Positions 14,325-22,266 of a DNA stretch of 64,000 nucleotides are shown here, piece after piece. Below the pieces are notes generated by a model that saw only the letters and a list, made by a program, of their open reading frames with translations, was not told where the DNA came from and did not search any database. Both the position numbers and the translations under genes were made by a program. The first letter of the stretch is position 1. Each line of letters opens with the position of its first letter. This DNA is from a virus. Location: IMG/VR virus record IMGVR_UViG_3300045120_000303, positions 1 through 64,000 of that record, one strand, 5' to 3'.

Positions 14325-14746
14325 GCCGCGATCCTCATCGGCCGCGTGAGGCCCCAATCAACCACGACGTTGAACACCTGGGACTTGGTCCAGCACACCT
14401 TGACCAGCACGCCCGCCCGCAGCAGGCCGCGACAGAACGTCTTCTGATCGTCGGAAAGCTTCTCGCTGGCGTTGCGCTTCAGCTCGATGGCGAATGCGCG
14501 CCCGTCGAACCAGAACAGGTAGTCGCAGATCCCGCTCTTGACGCCGCGCGCCTTGCGCTTCTTGACCTCGATCAGCCCGATCGGAACGCCGTTCCGACCG
14601 ATGCGCCTATCGAGGCTGTGCGCGTGATCGACCGCCGTCCACTGGACGTCCTGCAGCAGGATGCGCTCAAGCATGGTCGTGCAGTCGATCTGCAATTCAT
14701 GCTCAGAAGGCTCCAGCGCCTCCAGCGCGAATGCTATCCGGCCCAC
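14321..14746 (-). CDS. VRR-NUC domain nuclease
   Basis: This 141-residue protein carries the PD-(D/E)xK core of VRR-NUC enzymes: GVKSGICDYLF (Asp ~75), GRAFAIELKR (Glu ~88 and Lys ~90) and SDDQKTF (Gln ~101). Stand-alone VRR-NUC proteins of this size are common in phages and cut branched DNA or assist recombination. The start is taken as GTG at 14746; MLERILLQ is a shorter alternative. Confidence 0.8.
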   Translation of the reverse strand: MGRIAFALEALEPSEHELQIDCTTMLERILLQDVQWTAVDHAHSLDRRIGRNGVPIGLIEVKKRKARGVKSGICDYLFWFDGRAFAIELKRNASEKLSDDQKTFCRGLLRAGVLVKVCWTKSQVFNVVVDWGLTRPMRIAA

Positions 14747-14760
14747 TGGTCATGGGCCGA

Positions 14761-15375
14761 TCAGAGCAACGGCTGCGGCGCCTCTGCTGCCTTGGGTGGA
14801 CGACCGCGCTTGCGCGCCGCGGGCTCGACGTGCCCGTTGGCCTTCTTGGCCTTGCCGCTCTTTTTCGGGCCCATCTCGCCGGCGATCTTCTTCTGCGCGT
14901 TCAGCCAGACCTTGTTGCCGCGGGTCCACGACTTGTCCCACGCGACATGCTCGGCGGATCCGGCTTCGAAGGGATTGGTCCCGCGCTCGTGTCCTGCTTC
15001 GCCAGCGTCGAAGCCTCTACCGCCCGCGACCCATTCACGCTGCTCTGATGCTGCGTTCACGTCTACTTCCGGAATGTCGTCTTCGAACATCGTGGCCTGC
15101 GTGCCGATGGCGACGTTCGCCCACTTCGCATAAATGACGAGGTGCTTCATTTTTAACTCGGCCTCGTCGGCATCGAGCGTCGCAAATTTCTCCAACAGTT
15201 TCATTGCGTCTAAATCGATGCCATCGTTCTTTGCCGCTTTCTTTGCGCGGGCGATGGCCATCCCGGTTTCAGAATGTGCATCCTTTAAGTCGCGTATCGT
15301 CCTGTAATGCCTCAGGAATACGTCGGGGGGCACGTTGTGGCTGGAAGCCTCGGCCAATGATGTTTCTTGCGGCAT
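14761..15375 (-). CDS. Hypothetical protein with GapR-like helices and AT-hook-like tail
   Basis: This 204-residue protein has an N-terminal coiled helical region (HYRTIRDLKDAHSETGMA, RAKKAAKNDGIDLDAMKLL, DADEAELKM) recalling the layout of GapR/DUF2312 and related phage proteins. The C-terminus is Lys-rich and contains RKRGRPPK, an AT-hook-type minor-groove motif. A TTG start at 15405 would overlap the repressor stop; ATG 15375 is used here. DNA binding is likely; the exact role is unknown. Confidence 0.6.
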   Translation of the reverse strand: MPQETSLAEASSHNVPPDVFLRHYRTIRDLKDAHSETGMAIARAKKAAKNDGIDLDAMKLLEKFATLDADEAELKMKHLVIYAKWANVAIGTQATMFEDDIPEVDVNAASEQREWVAGGRGFDAGEAGHERGTNPFEAGSAEHVAWDKSWTRGNKVWLNAQKKIAGEMGPKKSGKAKKANGHVEPAARKRGRPPKAAEAPQPLL

Positions 15376-15401
15376 GTCAATTTTGCCCCCCCCGGTGATG
15401 G

Positions 15402-15668
15402 TCAAGCGGTTGCTACTGCATTCCGTCGTGACCGTGTTGTTGCTGGTGCTGGTGGTGGTGTCGGCCAGACGTCGGGCCGCAACTCGTGCTTGCCGATGTT
15501 GCAGCGATCAAATGCAAGCTGGCAGGCATCTAGCGAAGGCTTGCGATCGCCGCGGTGCCATGAGCGGATGGTGGACATGCTCAGTCCCATCTGCTCGCAA
15601 AACTCCCCCCGACTGAGCCCGTGACGGATCAGGATCGCATCTATATCGAGCGCAGGAGCATCAGGCAT
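15402..15668 (-). CDS. Cro/CI-like XRE-family repressor candidate
   Basis: This 88-residue protein has an HTH at ~10-48: IDAILIRHGLSRGEFCEQM, GLSMSTIRSWHRG, DRKPSLDAC. That is the XRE arrangement. It is the first gene of the leftward operon and faces the rightward operon across a 270-bp control region with operators O2 (64 bp upstream) and O3. It is the best candidate for the protein that reads CGTCACA-N3-TGTGACG. Its C-terminus is short and basic, without a cleavable CI-type peptidase domain. Upstream AGGAT can serve as ribosome site. Confidence 0.7.
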   Translation of the reverse strand: MPDAPALDIDAILIRHGLSRGEFCEQMGLSMSTIRSWHRGDRKPSLDACQLAFDRCNIGKHELRPDVWPTPPPAPATTRSRRNAVATA

Positions 15669-15731
15669 CTGTTCATCCTGCTACTGCCTGTGGCGGCGTG
15701 CAACCAAAGAAAAGGGGTTACATGCTCGCCG

Positions 15732-15748
15732 CGTCACATGTTGTGACG
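15732..15748. promoter_or_regulatory. Operator O2, CGTCACA-N3-TGTGACG
   Basis: A perfect 7-bp dyad, CGTCACA-TGT-TGTGACG, lies 64 bp upstream of the repressor start. AATACT follows on the + strand. Same sequence class as O1 and O3. Confidence 0.8.
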
Positions 15749-15754
15749 AATACT

Positions 15755-15776
15755 TATCCACCGAAAATGGTGGATA
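15755..15776. promoter_or_regulatory. Second dyad, TATCCACC/GGTGGATA
   Basis: An 8-bp perfect inverted repeat with a 6-nt GAAAAT centre lies 6 bp from O2. Each arm reads (T/C)TATCCACC, one base from the DnaA box TTATCCACA. It may be an operator for another regulator, a DnaA-type site or a small hairpin. Confidence 0.5.
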
Positions 15777-15859
15777 GTTTCAGATTTATCATTCTCCTGA
15801 ATAGGTTGACCATACACATCTGAGCCAGTCTATCAGCATGTATATGGCAAAACTCTGGG

Positions 15860-15890
15860 TTGACGCCCGTCACAAGCAGTGACGTAATCA
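15860..15890 (+). promoter_or_regulatory. Early rightward promoter with operator O3 in the spacer
   Basis: TTGACG (15860-15865), then 19 bp containing CGTCACAAGCAGTGACG (15868-15884, a 6-bp dyad), then TAATCA (15885-15890). Repressor bound here would cover both hexamers. The 19-bp spacing matches P1-P3. The first gene starts 50 bp downstream at 15940. Confidence 0.65.
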
Positions 15891-15939
15891 AACCCATGGC
15901 AGAGATTGTTGGTATAAATACAATTGCGGCGCAGCGAAG

Positions 15940-16890
15940 ATGAGCGGCGAGCAACCCACCGCGCTGCGCGTGACTACACCCGGTATCTACACGATGTCGG
16001 CCCGCGACTATCATTCGGATCCCGCACCGCAACCAAGCCTATCGCGCTCGATCGCCATGCTGCTCATCGAGGCGTCGCCGGCTCATGCGTACGTCCAGCA
16101 TCCGCGTCTCGGCGGTTCGCCACCGACCGGGCCGGCTAGCGGTGATGAGGACATGGAGATCGGCACTGCCGCGCACAGCATGTTCCTTGAAGGCATCGAC
16201 ATTACCGAGTGCATCCCGTTCGACAGCTATCGCACCAAAGAGGCCAAGGAGATGCGCGACGACGCGCGGTCGCGCGGCAAGATCCCGCTGAAGCAGAAAG
16301 CCTACAACGCATCGCTGCAGATCTGCGAAGAACTGCAGGAGTACAACGCTAAAACCGGCCTGTTCACCAAGGGCAAGCCAGAGCAGACCGTGGTGTGGGA
16401 TGAGGGCGACCATAAGGCCCGCTGCAGGATCGACTGGCTACCGGACGACCCGGCGGCGCCGATCGTCGACCTCAAAACCACCGGCTCGCTGGCGACGCTC
16501 GCGGGTTGGGGGCGGAACGCTTTTGCGTTCGGCGCGGACATGCAGGGCGCGATGTATCCGAGGGGCCTGGAGTTCGTGCGCGGCGAGGCGCCTGACGGCG
16601 TGTTGTTCTGCGTGATCGAGACAAGCCCGCCATACGCGATCCGTCTGTTCGGGCTGGACCCGATCGCGCTGGAGGTCGGGCAGGCCAAATGCGCTGCCGC
16701 CAGGGCGGTGTGGGTTCAGTGCATGAAGCTGCAGCAGTGGCCCAGCTATCCGCTCACCCCCGAGTGGCTGATGCCGCCGCCGTGGGTGGTTCGGCAATGG
16801 GAGGAAGCCAGGATTGGCGGCATCGGCCGCGCCTCCGAGGACACGCAGTTCATCGAGAAGATGATTCGTCTGGGGAGTTGGGGTGGATGA
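15940..16890 (+). CDS. RecE-like PD-(D/E)xK exonuclease
   Basis: This 316-residue protein has the motifs of Cas4/RecE/YqaJ-type nucleases: EIGTAAHSMFLEG (~72-84; His and Glu of motif I), CRIDWLPDD (~162; Asp) and IVDLKTTGS (~174; Asp-x-Lys). The N-terminal HSDPAPQPSLSRSIAMLLI resembles the start of RecE C-terminal domains. It should resect double-stranded DNA for phage annealing recombination. It heads the rightward operon with a P-loop ATPase. Its end, RLGSWGG, overlaps the next start by 4 bp. Confidence 0.8.
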   Translation: MSGEQPTALRVTTPGIYTMSARDYHSDPAPQPSLSRSIAMLLIEASPAHAYVQHPRLGGSPPTGPASGDEDMEIGTAAHSMFLEGIDITECIPFDSYRTKEAKEMRDDARSRGKIPLKQKAYNASLQICEELQEYNAKTGLFTKGKPEQTVVWDEGDHKARCRIDWLPDDPAAPIVDLKTTGSLATLAGWGRNAFAFGADMQGAMYPRGLEFVRGEAPDGVLFCVIETSPPYAIRLFGLDPIALEVGQAKCAAARAVWVQCMKLQQWPSYPLTPEWLMPPPWVVRQWEEARIGGIGRASEDTQFIEKMIRLGSWGG

Positions 16891-17687
16891 GCCTTAGACA
16901 TTTTATCCTTCGTGACCTGACTGAAACCGTAGGGAAACGGCGATGGCCCGATCCAAATCGCATAGGCGCAAGGATACGTGACGCCCACCCCTTCGAACTA
17001 TCCGCAGTCGCGCCTGCCTTATTCGATCTGGCCGAATCGCTGATGGCTCACTGGAACCCAGGTCGCCTCGCTTTCTTACCGTTCGAATCGACTTGGTTGG
17101 AATGGAAGACTCCGGCTGGAGGCACCATAGCGTTCCTCATAGAACGACGAGACGACGATAGGGCGGAATTTCACTACGTCGATGAGCGCCAGAACTCGCA
17201 CTGCGGCAACTTCCCCTTAGCGCCAGCGATCCAAAAGATCGGCCTCGATGATCAGTATATTCAACTGACGCCAGGGTGGATGAAAGATCAGAAGGATCAA
17301 GACCGCGCGCACGCGATGGTCGCTATGATCTATGGAGCATTGCTACTCATAAATCATCCAAAGTCCGTAGGGCGCGTCGAGCATAAGCCGCATGCAGGAT
17401 TGCAGCGCAGGATAGCTGCGGCAGAGGGGAAACCCGGTAAGGCCTACCTGTTGGGCGAGACGGAGATCATTTTGCGAATGACGCCGCAGCCAGACGAAAG
17501 AGAGCCAGGAGAACCGTCAGTCCTTGTAGGAGGGCGGGCGCTGCACTGGGTGCGCTCTTATATCAGGCGTAATGCACGGTTGCCGGTTATCGAGCATATG
17601 CGCGGCGATCCTCGATACGGCATCAAGAAGGGGCGTTACAGCTTCGAACCTGAGAAAACGACCAGACTTGGAAGTTGGGGGGGATGA
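16887..17687 (+). CDS. Hypothetical phage protein, recombination operon
   Basis: This 266-residue protein starts at ATG 16887, overlapping the nuclease stop. The C-terminal third (ALHWVRSYIRRN, EHMRGDPRYGIKKGRYSF) resembles a conserved segment of small phage proteins of unknown function. It ends in the same RLGSWGG as its upstream neighbour, the DNA there also forming the ribosome site of the following gene. No catalytic motif recognised. Confidence 0.65.
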   Translation: MSLRHFILRDLTETVGKRRWPDPNRIGARIRDAHPFELSAVAPALFDLAESLMAHWNPGRLAFLPFESTWLEWKTPAGGTIAFLIERRDDDRAEFHYVDERQNSHCGNFPLAPAIQKIGLDDQYIQLTPGWMKDQKDQDRAHAMVAMIYGALLLINHPKSVGRVEHKPHAGLQRRIAAAEGKPGKAYLLGETEIILRMTPQPDEREPGEPSVLVGGRALHWVRSYIRRNARLPVIEHMRGDPRYGIKKGRYSFEPEKTTRLGSWGG

Positions 17688-18598
17688 AACCCTGCGGAGT
17701 ATGCGGCGGGACGGAGCGCACGCCGAACGGCACATGCCGCGCCTGCAAGGCACGCTACAGGCGGACATACCGCAAAGCCCACCCAGAGCAAGAACGCGCG
17801 GCTAACAACGCCTGGAACGCCACCAACCGCGAGCGTATTCGCGCTCAAAAGGCAGCATGGCGCGCAAAGAACCGCGTGAGGCAGGAGATTACCTGCCGAG
17901 AGTGCGGAGCGGAGGTGCCAGACCGACCTGGCCGGGGGGCCAAGCCGCGCTACTGCAGCGAGCGTTGTCGCAACGCGGCTAACAACGCCTGGAACGCCGC
18001 CAACATCGAGCGTATTCGCGCCAAACAGAAGGCATATCGCGCCAGACGGATAGCAGAGCGTCCGCCGCGGGTGTTTGCCTGCCAAGAGTGCGGAGCGGAG
18101 GTGCAGAAGCGACCGGGCAGAGGGACCAACCCCCGCTATTGCAGCGAGCGTTGTCGCAAGGATGCTACCAATCGGGCGCAAAGAAGGAAGCGAGTTGTGT
18201 TTGGGCCGGAACGGCGGCTCGCAAGGCGGCTCGCAAGGATGGAAGCCTACCGGGAATGGCGCCTTGCTCATCCGCTACCGTGCAGGAAATGCGGTGTGAC
18301 TGACCGTGATCCGCAGGGACAGTGTCGCCCATGCAAAGCAGCGCGCAAGAGAGCCTACTCGTTGGCGAACCGCGAGAAAGTGCGTGTCCGTCGCAACAAG
18401 TATCGCGCAGCGACCCGAGAGAGACGGCATGAGGTCGATAGAAAGCGATACGCGGCAATTCGCGAGGCGAACCCCGAGAAGATGAAGGAAGGGTTTCGAC
18501 TGAGAGCTTGGTATCTGAGGCAACAAATCATGAGGCGTCTCAGCCACAAGTTCGTCGTCGAGGTGGCGGCTATGATCGAGGAGAGGACAACCCCATGA
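17684..18598 (+). CDS. Multi-zinc-finger Cys/Arg-rich protein with internal duplication
   Basis: This 304-residue, strongly basic protein has CxxC pairs at the start (CGVCGG, CRACK), two duplicated modules (CRECGAEV...PRYCSERCR and CQECGAEV...PRYCSERCR, about 60 residues apart) and a further CRKCG/CRPCK pair near 200. Between them lie Arg-rich helices (RERIRAQKAAWRAKNR type). The pattern fits a nucleic-acid-binding zinc-ribbon array, seen in some phage HNH or endonuclease VII-like proteins, but no HNH catalytic motif is evident. Co-transcribed with recombination genes. Confidence 0.65.
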   Translation: MKPCGVCGGTERTPNGTCRACKARYRRTYRKAHPEQERAANNAWNATNRERIRAQKAAWRAKNRVRQEITCRECGAEVPDRPGRGAKPRYCSERCRNAANNAWNAANIERIRAKQKAYRARRIAERPPRVFACQECGAEVQKRPGRGTNPRYCSERCRKDATNRAQRRKRVVFGPERRLARRLARMEAYREWRLAHPLPCRKCGVTDRDPQGQCRPCKAARKRAYSLANREKVRVRRNKYRAATRERRHEVDRKRYAAIREANPEKMKEGFRLRAWYLRQQIMRRLSHKFVVEVAAMIEERTTP

Positions 18599-19299
18599 AA
18601 GACACGGTCCCAACGAAAGCCGAGTTGAAGCGGATGACCCAGGAGCAATTGTGGGCCGGTCTGCGAGAGGCGATAAAGCTCACCGAACATGGCCTACGCT
18701 TGGCCGCGATCTACTGGGTCGAGCTTAAAGAGCGAGGCCAAGACCTATCGAAGGTCGACGTGCCATGGTCGAGCTACTTCCCGGCGGTTGCGGAGGGGAA
18801 GCTGGATCCGAGGCTGATCCTTTCCTACGGCTGGCATGAGGGACTGCTGTCCACGGTCGCGAGCCTCGTCCCCGAGGACCAGGCGAAGATCGCCAACCCG
18901 CGCGACAAAGTGCCGCTACTGGTGCCGAACGCCTCGGGCAACGGAACGCACACTGTGATGCGCGCACCGGCGGTGATGAAGATGTCGGAGCTGCAGCAGG
19001 TATTCGGTGACGGACGAATTCGCACACCGGACGAACAGCGCAAGCACGTACAGCCCCTGCCCAACCGGAAGAGGTCGAACGACGACATAGAAGATACCGG
19101 CGCTGACCTCGATCTCTTCAACGCCCTGACGCCGCAACAGCGCGAACAGGTGCGGCGCTATGCGGCGACGCGGCATCCACCAGTCGCGTTCGTTGATCTG
19201 GTCGTGCGTTGGGCCGTGCAACGCGGCGCATGCAAAGAAACACCAGCCCCGGCGCGGCAGCGGCGCGAAGTGTCGATGGCTAGCGAAGCCCGCGTGTAG
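18595..19299 (+). CDS. Hypothetical protein
   Basis: This 234-residue protein starts MKDTVPTKAELKRMTQEQL, overlapping the previous stop by 4 bp. The N-terminal ~60 residues are helical. A region around NASGNGTHTVMRAPAVMKM is basic/neutral, and the C-terminal ~55 residues contain a second helical domain (LTPQQREQVRRYAATRH). It lies between the zinc-finger and ATPase genes. No family recognised. Confidence 0.6.
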   Translation: MKDTVPTKAELKRMTQEQLWAGLREAIKLTEHGLRLAAIYWVELKERGQDLSKVDVPWSSYFPAVAEGKLDPRLILSYGWHEGLLSTVASLVPEDQAKIANPRDKVPLLVPNASGNGTHTVMRAPAVMKMSELQQVFGDGRIRTPDEQRKHVQPLPNRKRSNDDIEDTGADLDLFNALTPQQREQVRRYAATRHPPVAFVDLVVRWAVQRGACKETPAPARQRREVSMASEARV

Positions 19300-20523
19300 A
19301 TGCCTGACGGCTCAATCCAGACTGACTTCACGTACCTCCGAGCGAAGCGCAGTAAATCTGCGCCGTTGATCATGATCGCCGGCCCGCCCGGTACCGGGAA
19401 AACATACTCGGCGCTGTTGCTCGCGAAAGGCCTGGCCGGCGGCGGCAAGATCTATCTGGCTGACACCGATAACAATCGCGCCGAGTTCTACGCCGAGGAC
19501 TTCGACTTCCAACATTTGAATCTGCACGAGCCGTTCCGACCATCGATCTTCAAAGCAGCGGCGGAGAGGGCACAGCGCGAAGGTGCGGCTGTCCTAATTA
19601 TTGATAATTTCATGCACGAGCATGCCGGTCCCGGCGGTCTGTTGGAGTGGCACACCGAAGAGCAGATCCGCATGGCAAGGGGCGACGCGAGCAAGATGGA
19701 AGCCGTCAACGTGTTGGCGTGGGCGAAGGTGAAGCCGGCGCACAAACAGATGAGAGAGCGGCTCTATCAGCTCAACATGCCAGTCATCCTGTGCTGCGGC
19801 GCCGAGAAGAAAATTGCGATGGTGAAGCAAACCGAGGGCAAGGATCGAGGCAAGACGATCCCCGTCGATCAAGGCCTCGTGCCGATCTGTGGCTCCGATA
19901 TTCCATGGGCAATGACGATCTCGCTGATGCTCGATGACGTGGCCCGACCTGGCGTGCCGCGGCCCATCAAAGCACTGCTGCCGGCGTTGAAGTCGATCAT
20001 CAGCCTCGATCGCCCGCTGGATGAAAAGACCGGACAGCTCCTCGGCGCATGGTCGCGCGGAGAAAGGGAGCCCGCCGCCGTGCCAACGCCAGCGGGCTCC
20101 AAGTCTAGGGAGGATACGGTAATGGCAGACCCGGTGACTGAGACACCTGATGAGCCGTCACCAGCTTTGCCTCCACCAGACGATTCTGACCAGAGACAAG
20201 TTGGTGACCCGCGGGATGAACCGCCGCCGTCCGACGAGGAACCCCCGCCACCGCCCGAGGATGAGGCTGCACCGCCTTCCAAGACGCGGAAGGAAGTGAC
20301 GGAGGCGGACATCGAGGAGGGCGCCAGGAAGCTCGCCGCGCTGTTCCTGGCCGCACCAGATCGCAAAGCCTACTTCGCCGTCGTCGACAACGAAGACAAC
20401 CGAAAGCAGATGGCGTGGCTGAAGCGGAACCGCCGGGAGTTGCATGACCGCGAGGTCGAAAGTGCGCGCAAGGCGTCGTGGACCCGAACGAATACACAGA
20501 ACAAGCAGGGAGGCTTGGTGTGA
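19300..20523 (+). CDS. P-loop ATPase (Sak4-like recombination ATPase)
   Basis: This 407-residue protein has Walker A AGPPGTGKT at ~27-35 and Walker B AAVLIIDNF at ~96-104. It then has conserved phage-type features (LAWAKVKPAHKQMRERLYQL, IPVDQGLVPICG). It resembles the RecA-like Sak4/phage AAA nucleotide-binding proteins that accompany nuclease and annealing proteins. A Pro/Glu/Asp-rich linker at ~265-330 leads to a small helical C-terminal domain. With the RecE-like nuclease upstream it likely forms the phage recombination system. ATP-dependent strand annealing is the family inference. Confidence 0.7.
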   Translation: MPDGSIQTDFTYLRAKRSKSAPLIMIAGPPGTGKTYSALLLAKGLAGGGKIYLADTDNNRAEFYAEDFDFQHLNLHEPFRPSIFKAAAERAQREGAAVLIIDNFMHEHAGPGGLLEWHTEEQIRMARGDASKMEAVNVLAWAKVKPAHKQMRERLYQLNMPVILCCGAEKKIAMVKQTEGKDRGKTIPVDQGLVPICGSDIPWAMTISLMLDDVARPGVPRPIKALLPALKSIISLDRPLDEKTGQLLGAWSRGEREPAAVPTPAGSKSREDTVMADPVTETPDEPSPALPPPDDSDQRQVGDPRDEPPPSDEEPPPPPEDEAAPPSKTRKEVTEADIEEGARKLAALFLAAPDRKAYFAVVDNEDNRKQMAWLKRNRRELHDREVESARKASWTRTNTQNKQGGLV

Positions 20524-20903
20524 GCGATCGTCCCATCAACCCGGAGGACTTGTTCCATATGGGCGTTGGGGAATTCCTCAATACTTGGGGCCTCACACGC
20601 GAGGAGCTTCGCCGCGAGGGCATGTCCGGTCGGCTTGTGGCTCACAGGAAGGACACGGAGCTGCCTCTCATAGAGCATGCCCGCTTTTCCCTTCCGGCGA
20701 TGCGCGACTGGATCGCACGCAAACGCAAGATGCCGCCAGCAGTGCGTGCCAAGGTGGAGGCGGCAGGCGGTCTGGATCGCCTTGAACAATTTCGCATGGA
20801 CCAGATCCGACGCTGCCAGTTCGATATCTTGGCAAACACTATGACCCTGCCTGATGGCGAGGTTCTGCATGACGTGCGGATAGGGCACGCGACACGGCAG
20901 TAG
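20520..20903 (+). CDS. Hypothetical protein
   Basis: This 127-residue protein starts at GTG 20520, overlapping the ATPase stop (GTGA), with AGGGAGG as ribosome site. It has a helical N-terminal region (LFHMGVGEFLNTWGLTREEL) and a basic C-terminus. Unknown function. Confidence 0.6.
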   Translation: MSDRPINPEDLFHMGVGEFLNTWGLTREELRREGMSGRLVAHRKDTELPLIEHARFSLPAMRDWIARKRKMPPAVRAKVEAAGGLDRLEQFRMDQIRRCQFDILANTMTLPDGEVLHDVRIGHATRQ

Positions 20904-20920
20904 TAGGGGGGAGGTCTCAT

Positions 20921-21022
20921 ATGACCAACAGGCAGCGAAGAATGCGACGGGCACTGCGGGACTGGCGGATCGATCTTCTGTTCGCCGCGCTGATCATTGT
21001 TGTTTTGTGGGGAGTACTCTGA
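20921..21022 (+). CDS. 33-residue membrane peptide
   Basis: MTNRQRRMRRALRDWR is followed by IDLLFAALIIVVLWGVL, a single transmembrane segment after a basic N-terminus. The ATG has an excellent ribosome site (GGGGGGAGG, 6-7 nt spacing). Its TGA overlaps the next ATG. It could act in host membrane remodelling or as an inhibitor; function unknown. Confidence 0.55.
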   Translation: MTNRQRRMRRALRDWRIDLLFAALIIVVLWGVL

Positions 21023-21207
21023 TGGCCATCCGCGATACTGAGCTGCACGACATCCAGCGCGTCATGGCCATCTTGGCGGCGATGCCACCGACACAGCGAA
21101 AGCGCGTGCTGCAATACATCAACGACCGCGTCGAGCTGTTGCCTTCGTTCCCCGCGATCAAGCGGGCCGAGGCTGCAGCGGAGGCCGATCTGCTGGAGAC
21201 GACCTAA
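21022..21207 (+). CDS. Small helical hypothetical protein
   Basis: This 61-residue protein starts MAIRDTELHDIQRVMAIL. Helical, with a motif (LPPTQRKRVLQYINDRVE-like) typical of small early phage proteins. Overlaps its neighbours by one to three bases. Unknown role. Confidence 0.6.
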   Translation: MAIRDTELHDIQRVMAILAAMPPTQRKRVLQYINDRVELLPSFPAIKRAEAAAEADLLETT

Positions 21208-21437
21208 TGGAGCGCGAAGACATCGCCAGCGAGGCCGCGAGGATCATGGTCCGCGCGAACGAAACCAACGCATCGCCCGACGAGGTTCTGTCGATCCTGG
21301 CAGTCGTGATGGGGCAACTGCTCCACGAGCATGCAGCGGACGCTTTCGCCGCCGGCCAGGTGTTGGTCGCACATAACTCCCGCGCCATCGAGTACTACGC
21401 CAATGCCAAGCGGCACGAGGAGCGCGTGGTGCATTGA
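21207..21437 (+). CDS. Small helical hypothetical protein
   Basis: This 76-residue acidic all-helical protein (IASEAARIMVRANETNASPD) has its start sharing the last base of the previous stop. No family recognised. Confidence 0.6.
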   Translation: MEREDIASEAARIMVRANETNASPDEVLSILAVVMGQLLHEHAADAFAAGQVLVAHNSRAIEYYANAKRHEERVVH

Positions 21438-21667
21438 TGGTGACCGACGAGGAGAGCTTCGCCGCGGGCGCCGCGCTGACCAACGAGATCCTGCAAGCGA
21501 TCTTGCCGGTCGTGGACGGCAAGCCGACCGAGCAGGCGATCGATGCTATCGCGGCGGCGCTGATGGCGGCGCTGTCGGCTGGTTGCAAGGATCCAAGGAT
21601 GGCCCGACTGGTCCTGCATCGCTACGCGGATCGCATCTTGGATTTTGCGGACGCGATCGACGGATGA
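21437..21667 (+). CDS. Small helical hypothetical protein
   Basis: This 76-residue protein starts MVTDEESFAAGAALTNEIL. It is Ala-rich and helical, similar in size and composition to the gene before it, so the two may be distant duplicates. The overlapping TTG at 21434 is a less likely start. Last gene before the structured intergenic region. Confidence 0.6.
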   Translation: MVTDEESFAAGAALTNEILQAILPVVDGKPTEQAIDAIAAALMAALSAGCKDPRMARLVLHRYADRILDFADAIDG

Positions 21668-21690
21668 CGACGTCTGCGTCCTGAGAGATG

Positions 21691-21791
21691 GGCATAGTGC
21701 CTGTCGGGACGCGGTCGGCCCAGGTGGGATACCCGGCACCTGGGGGAAGGTCGGCAGGTTCTCTTCGTGGTTTCCAGGGAGCCTGCCGACC
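21691..21791 (+). ncRNA. Candidate structured leader RNA with stacked hairpins
   Basis: In the 146-bp gap between genes (21668-21813): a small hairpin at 21691-21701 (GGCA/TGCC), a perfect 8-bp stem CCCAGGTG 21719-21726 with CACCTGGG 21737-21744, and a perfect 10-bp stem GGTCGGCAGG 21749-21758 with CCTGCCGACC 21782-21791 enclosing a 23-nt loop. The ribosome site GGGGAGG follows by 5 nt and the start codon lies at 21814. The layout suggests a 5' leader that could control translation; no known riboswitch class was recognised. Confidence 0.5.
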
Positions 21792-21813
21792 CCAAGGGGA
21801 GGAGCTTAAACGA

Positions 21814-22203
21814 ATGGCGCGATGGACACATGCCATGTGCGATGAGTGCTGGGAGGCGGCTCGGCCGGGTGAGGGCGCGGTGCGGATGGCGAGGCCGCGG
21901 ATCGAATTCTGCGGATGGTGTGCCCAGAGGACCGAGAGCGGCATCTACACCCGCGTCGACCCGGCCGAGGTGCCGTTCCCCGACAGGCCAGCGGACGCGC
22001 GCTGCTACGTTGCCCAGTTCAGGCGGTTCACCTTGCCCGGGACGGACTACGTCGATACCGGGCGCCGCCGGATCTGGCTCGACCGCATGTCGGACAGCGA
22101 CGCAATTTTCGTGGCCGGCGAGTTCCGCCGCATGGAAACCGAGGCAGCGATGCGAGCGATGAAAGCGCGCGGTACCCCAGCCCGCCGCCTCAGGCTGTCG
22201 TGA
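21814..22203 (+). CDS. Cys-containing hypothetical protein
   Basis: This 129-residue protein starts MARWTHAMCDECW after GGGGAGGAG. It has CDEC and CGWC pairs in the first 45 residues (zinc ribbon) and a C-terminal helical basic tail. Preceded by the structured leader. Unknown role. Confidence 0.65.
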   Translation: MARWTHAMCDECWEAARPGEGAVRMARPRIEFCGWCAQRTESGIYTRVDPAEVPFPDRPADARCYVAQFRRFTLPGTDYVDTGRRRIWLDRMSDSDAIFVAGEFRRMETEAAMRAMKARGTPARRLRLS

Positions 22204-22266
22204 GGAGATGCCGGTTCGGGCACCTCCTGCGGATCTGCCACGCAGAACGGCAGCGGGAATTCCGGC

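Noticed and set aside
15669-15939. Integrase, excisionase or attachment site in the control region
   Set aside because: No tyrosine or serine recombinase and no tRNA-like core was found anywhere in the window; lysogeny cannot be asserted.
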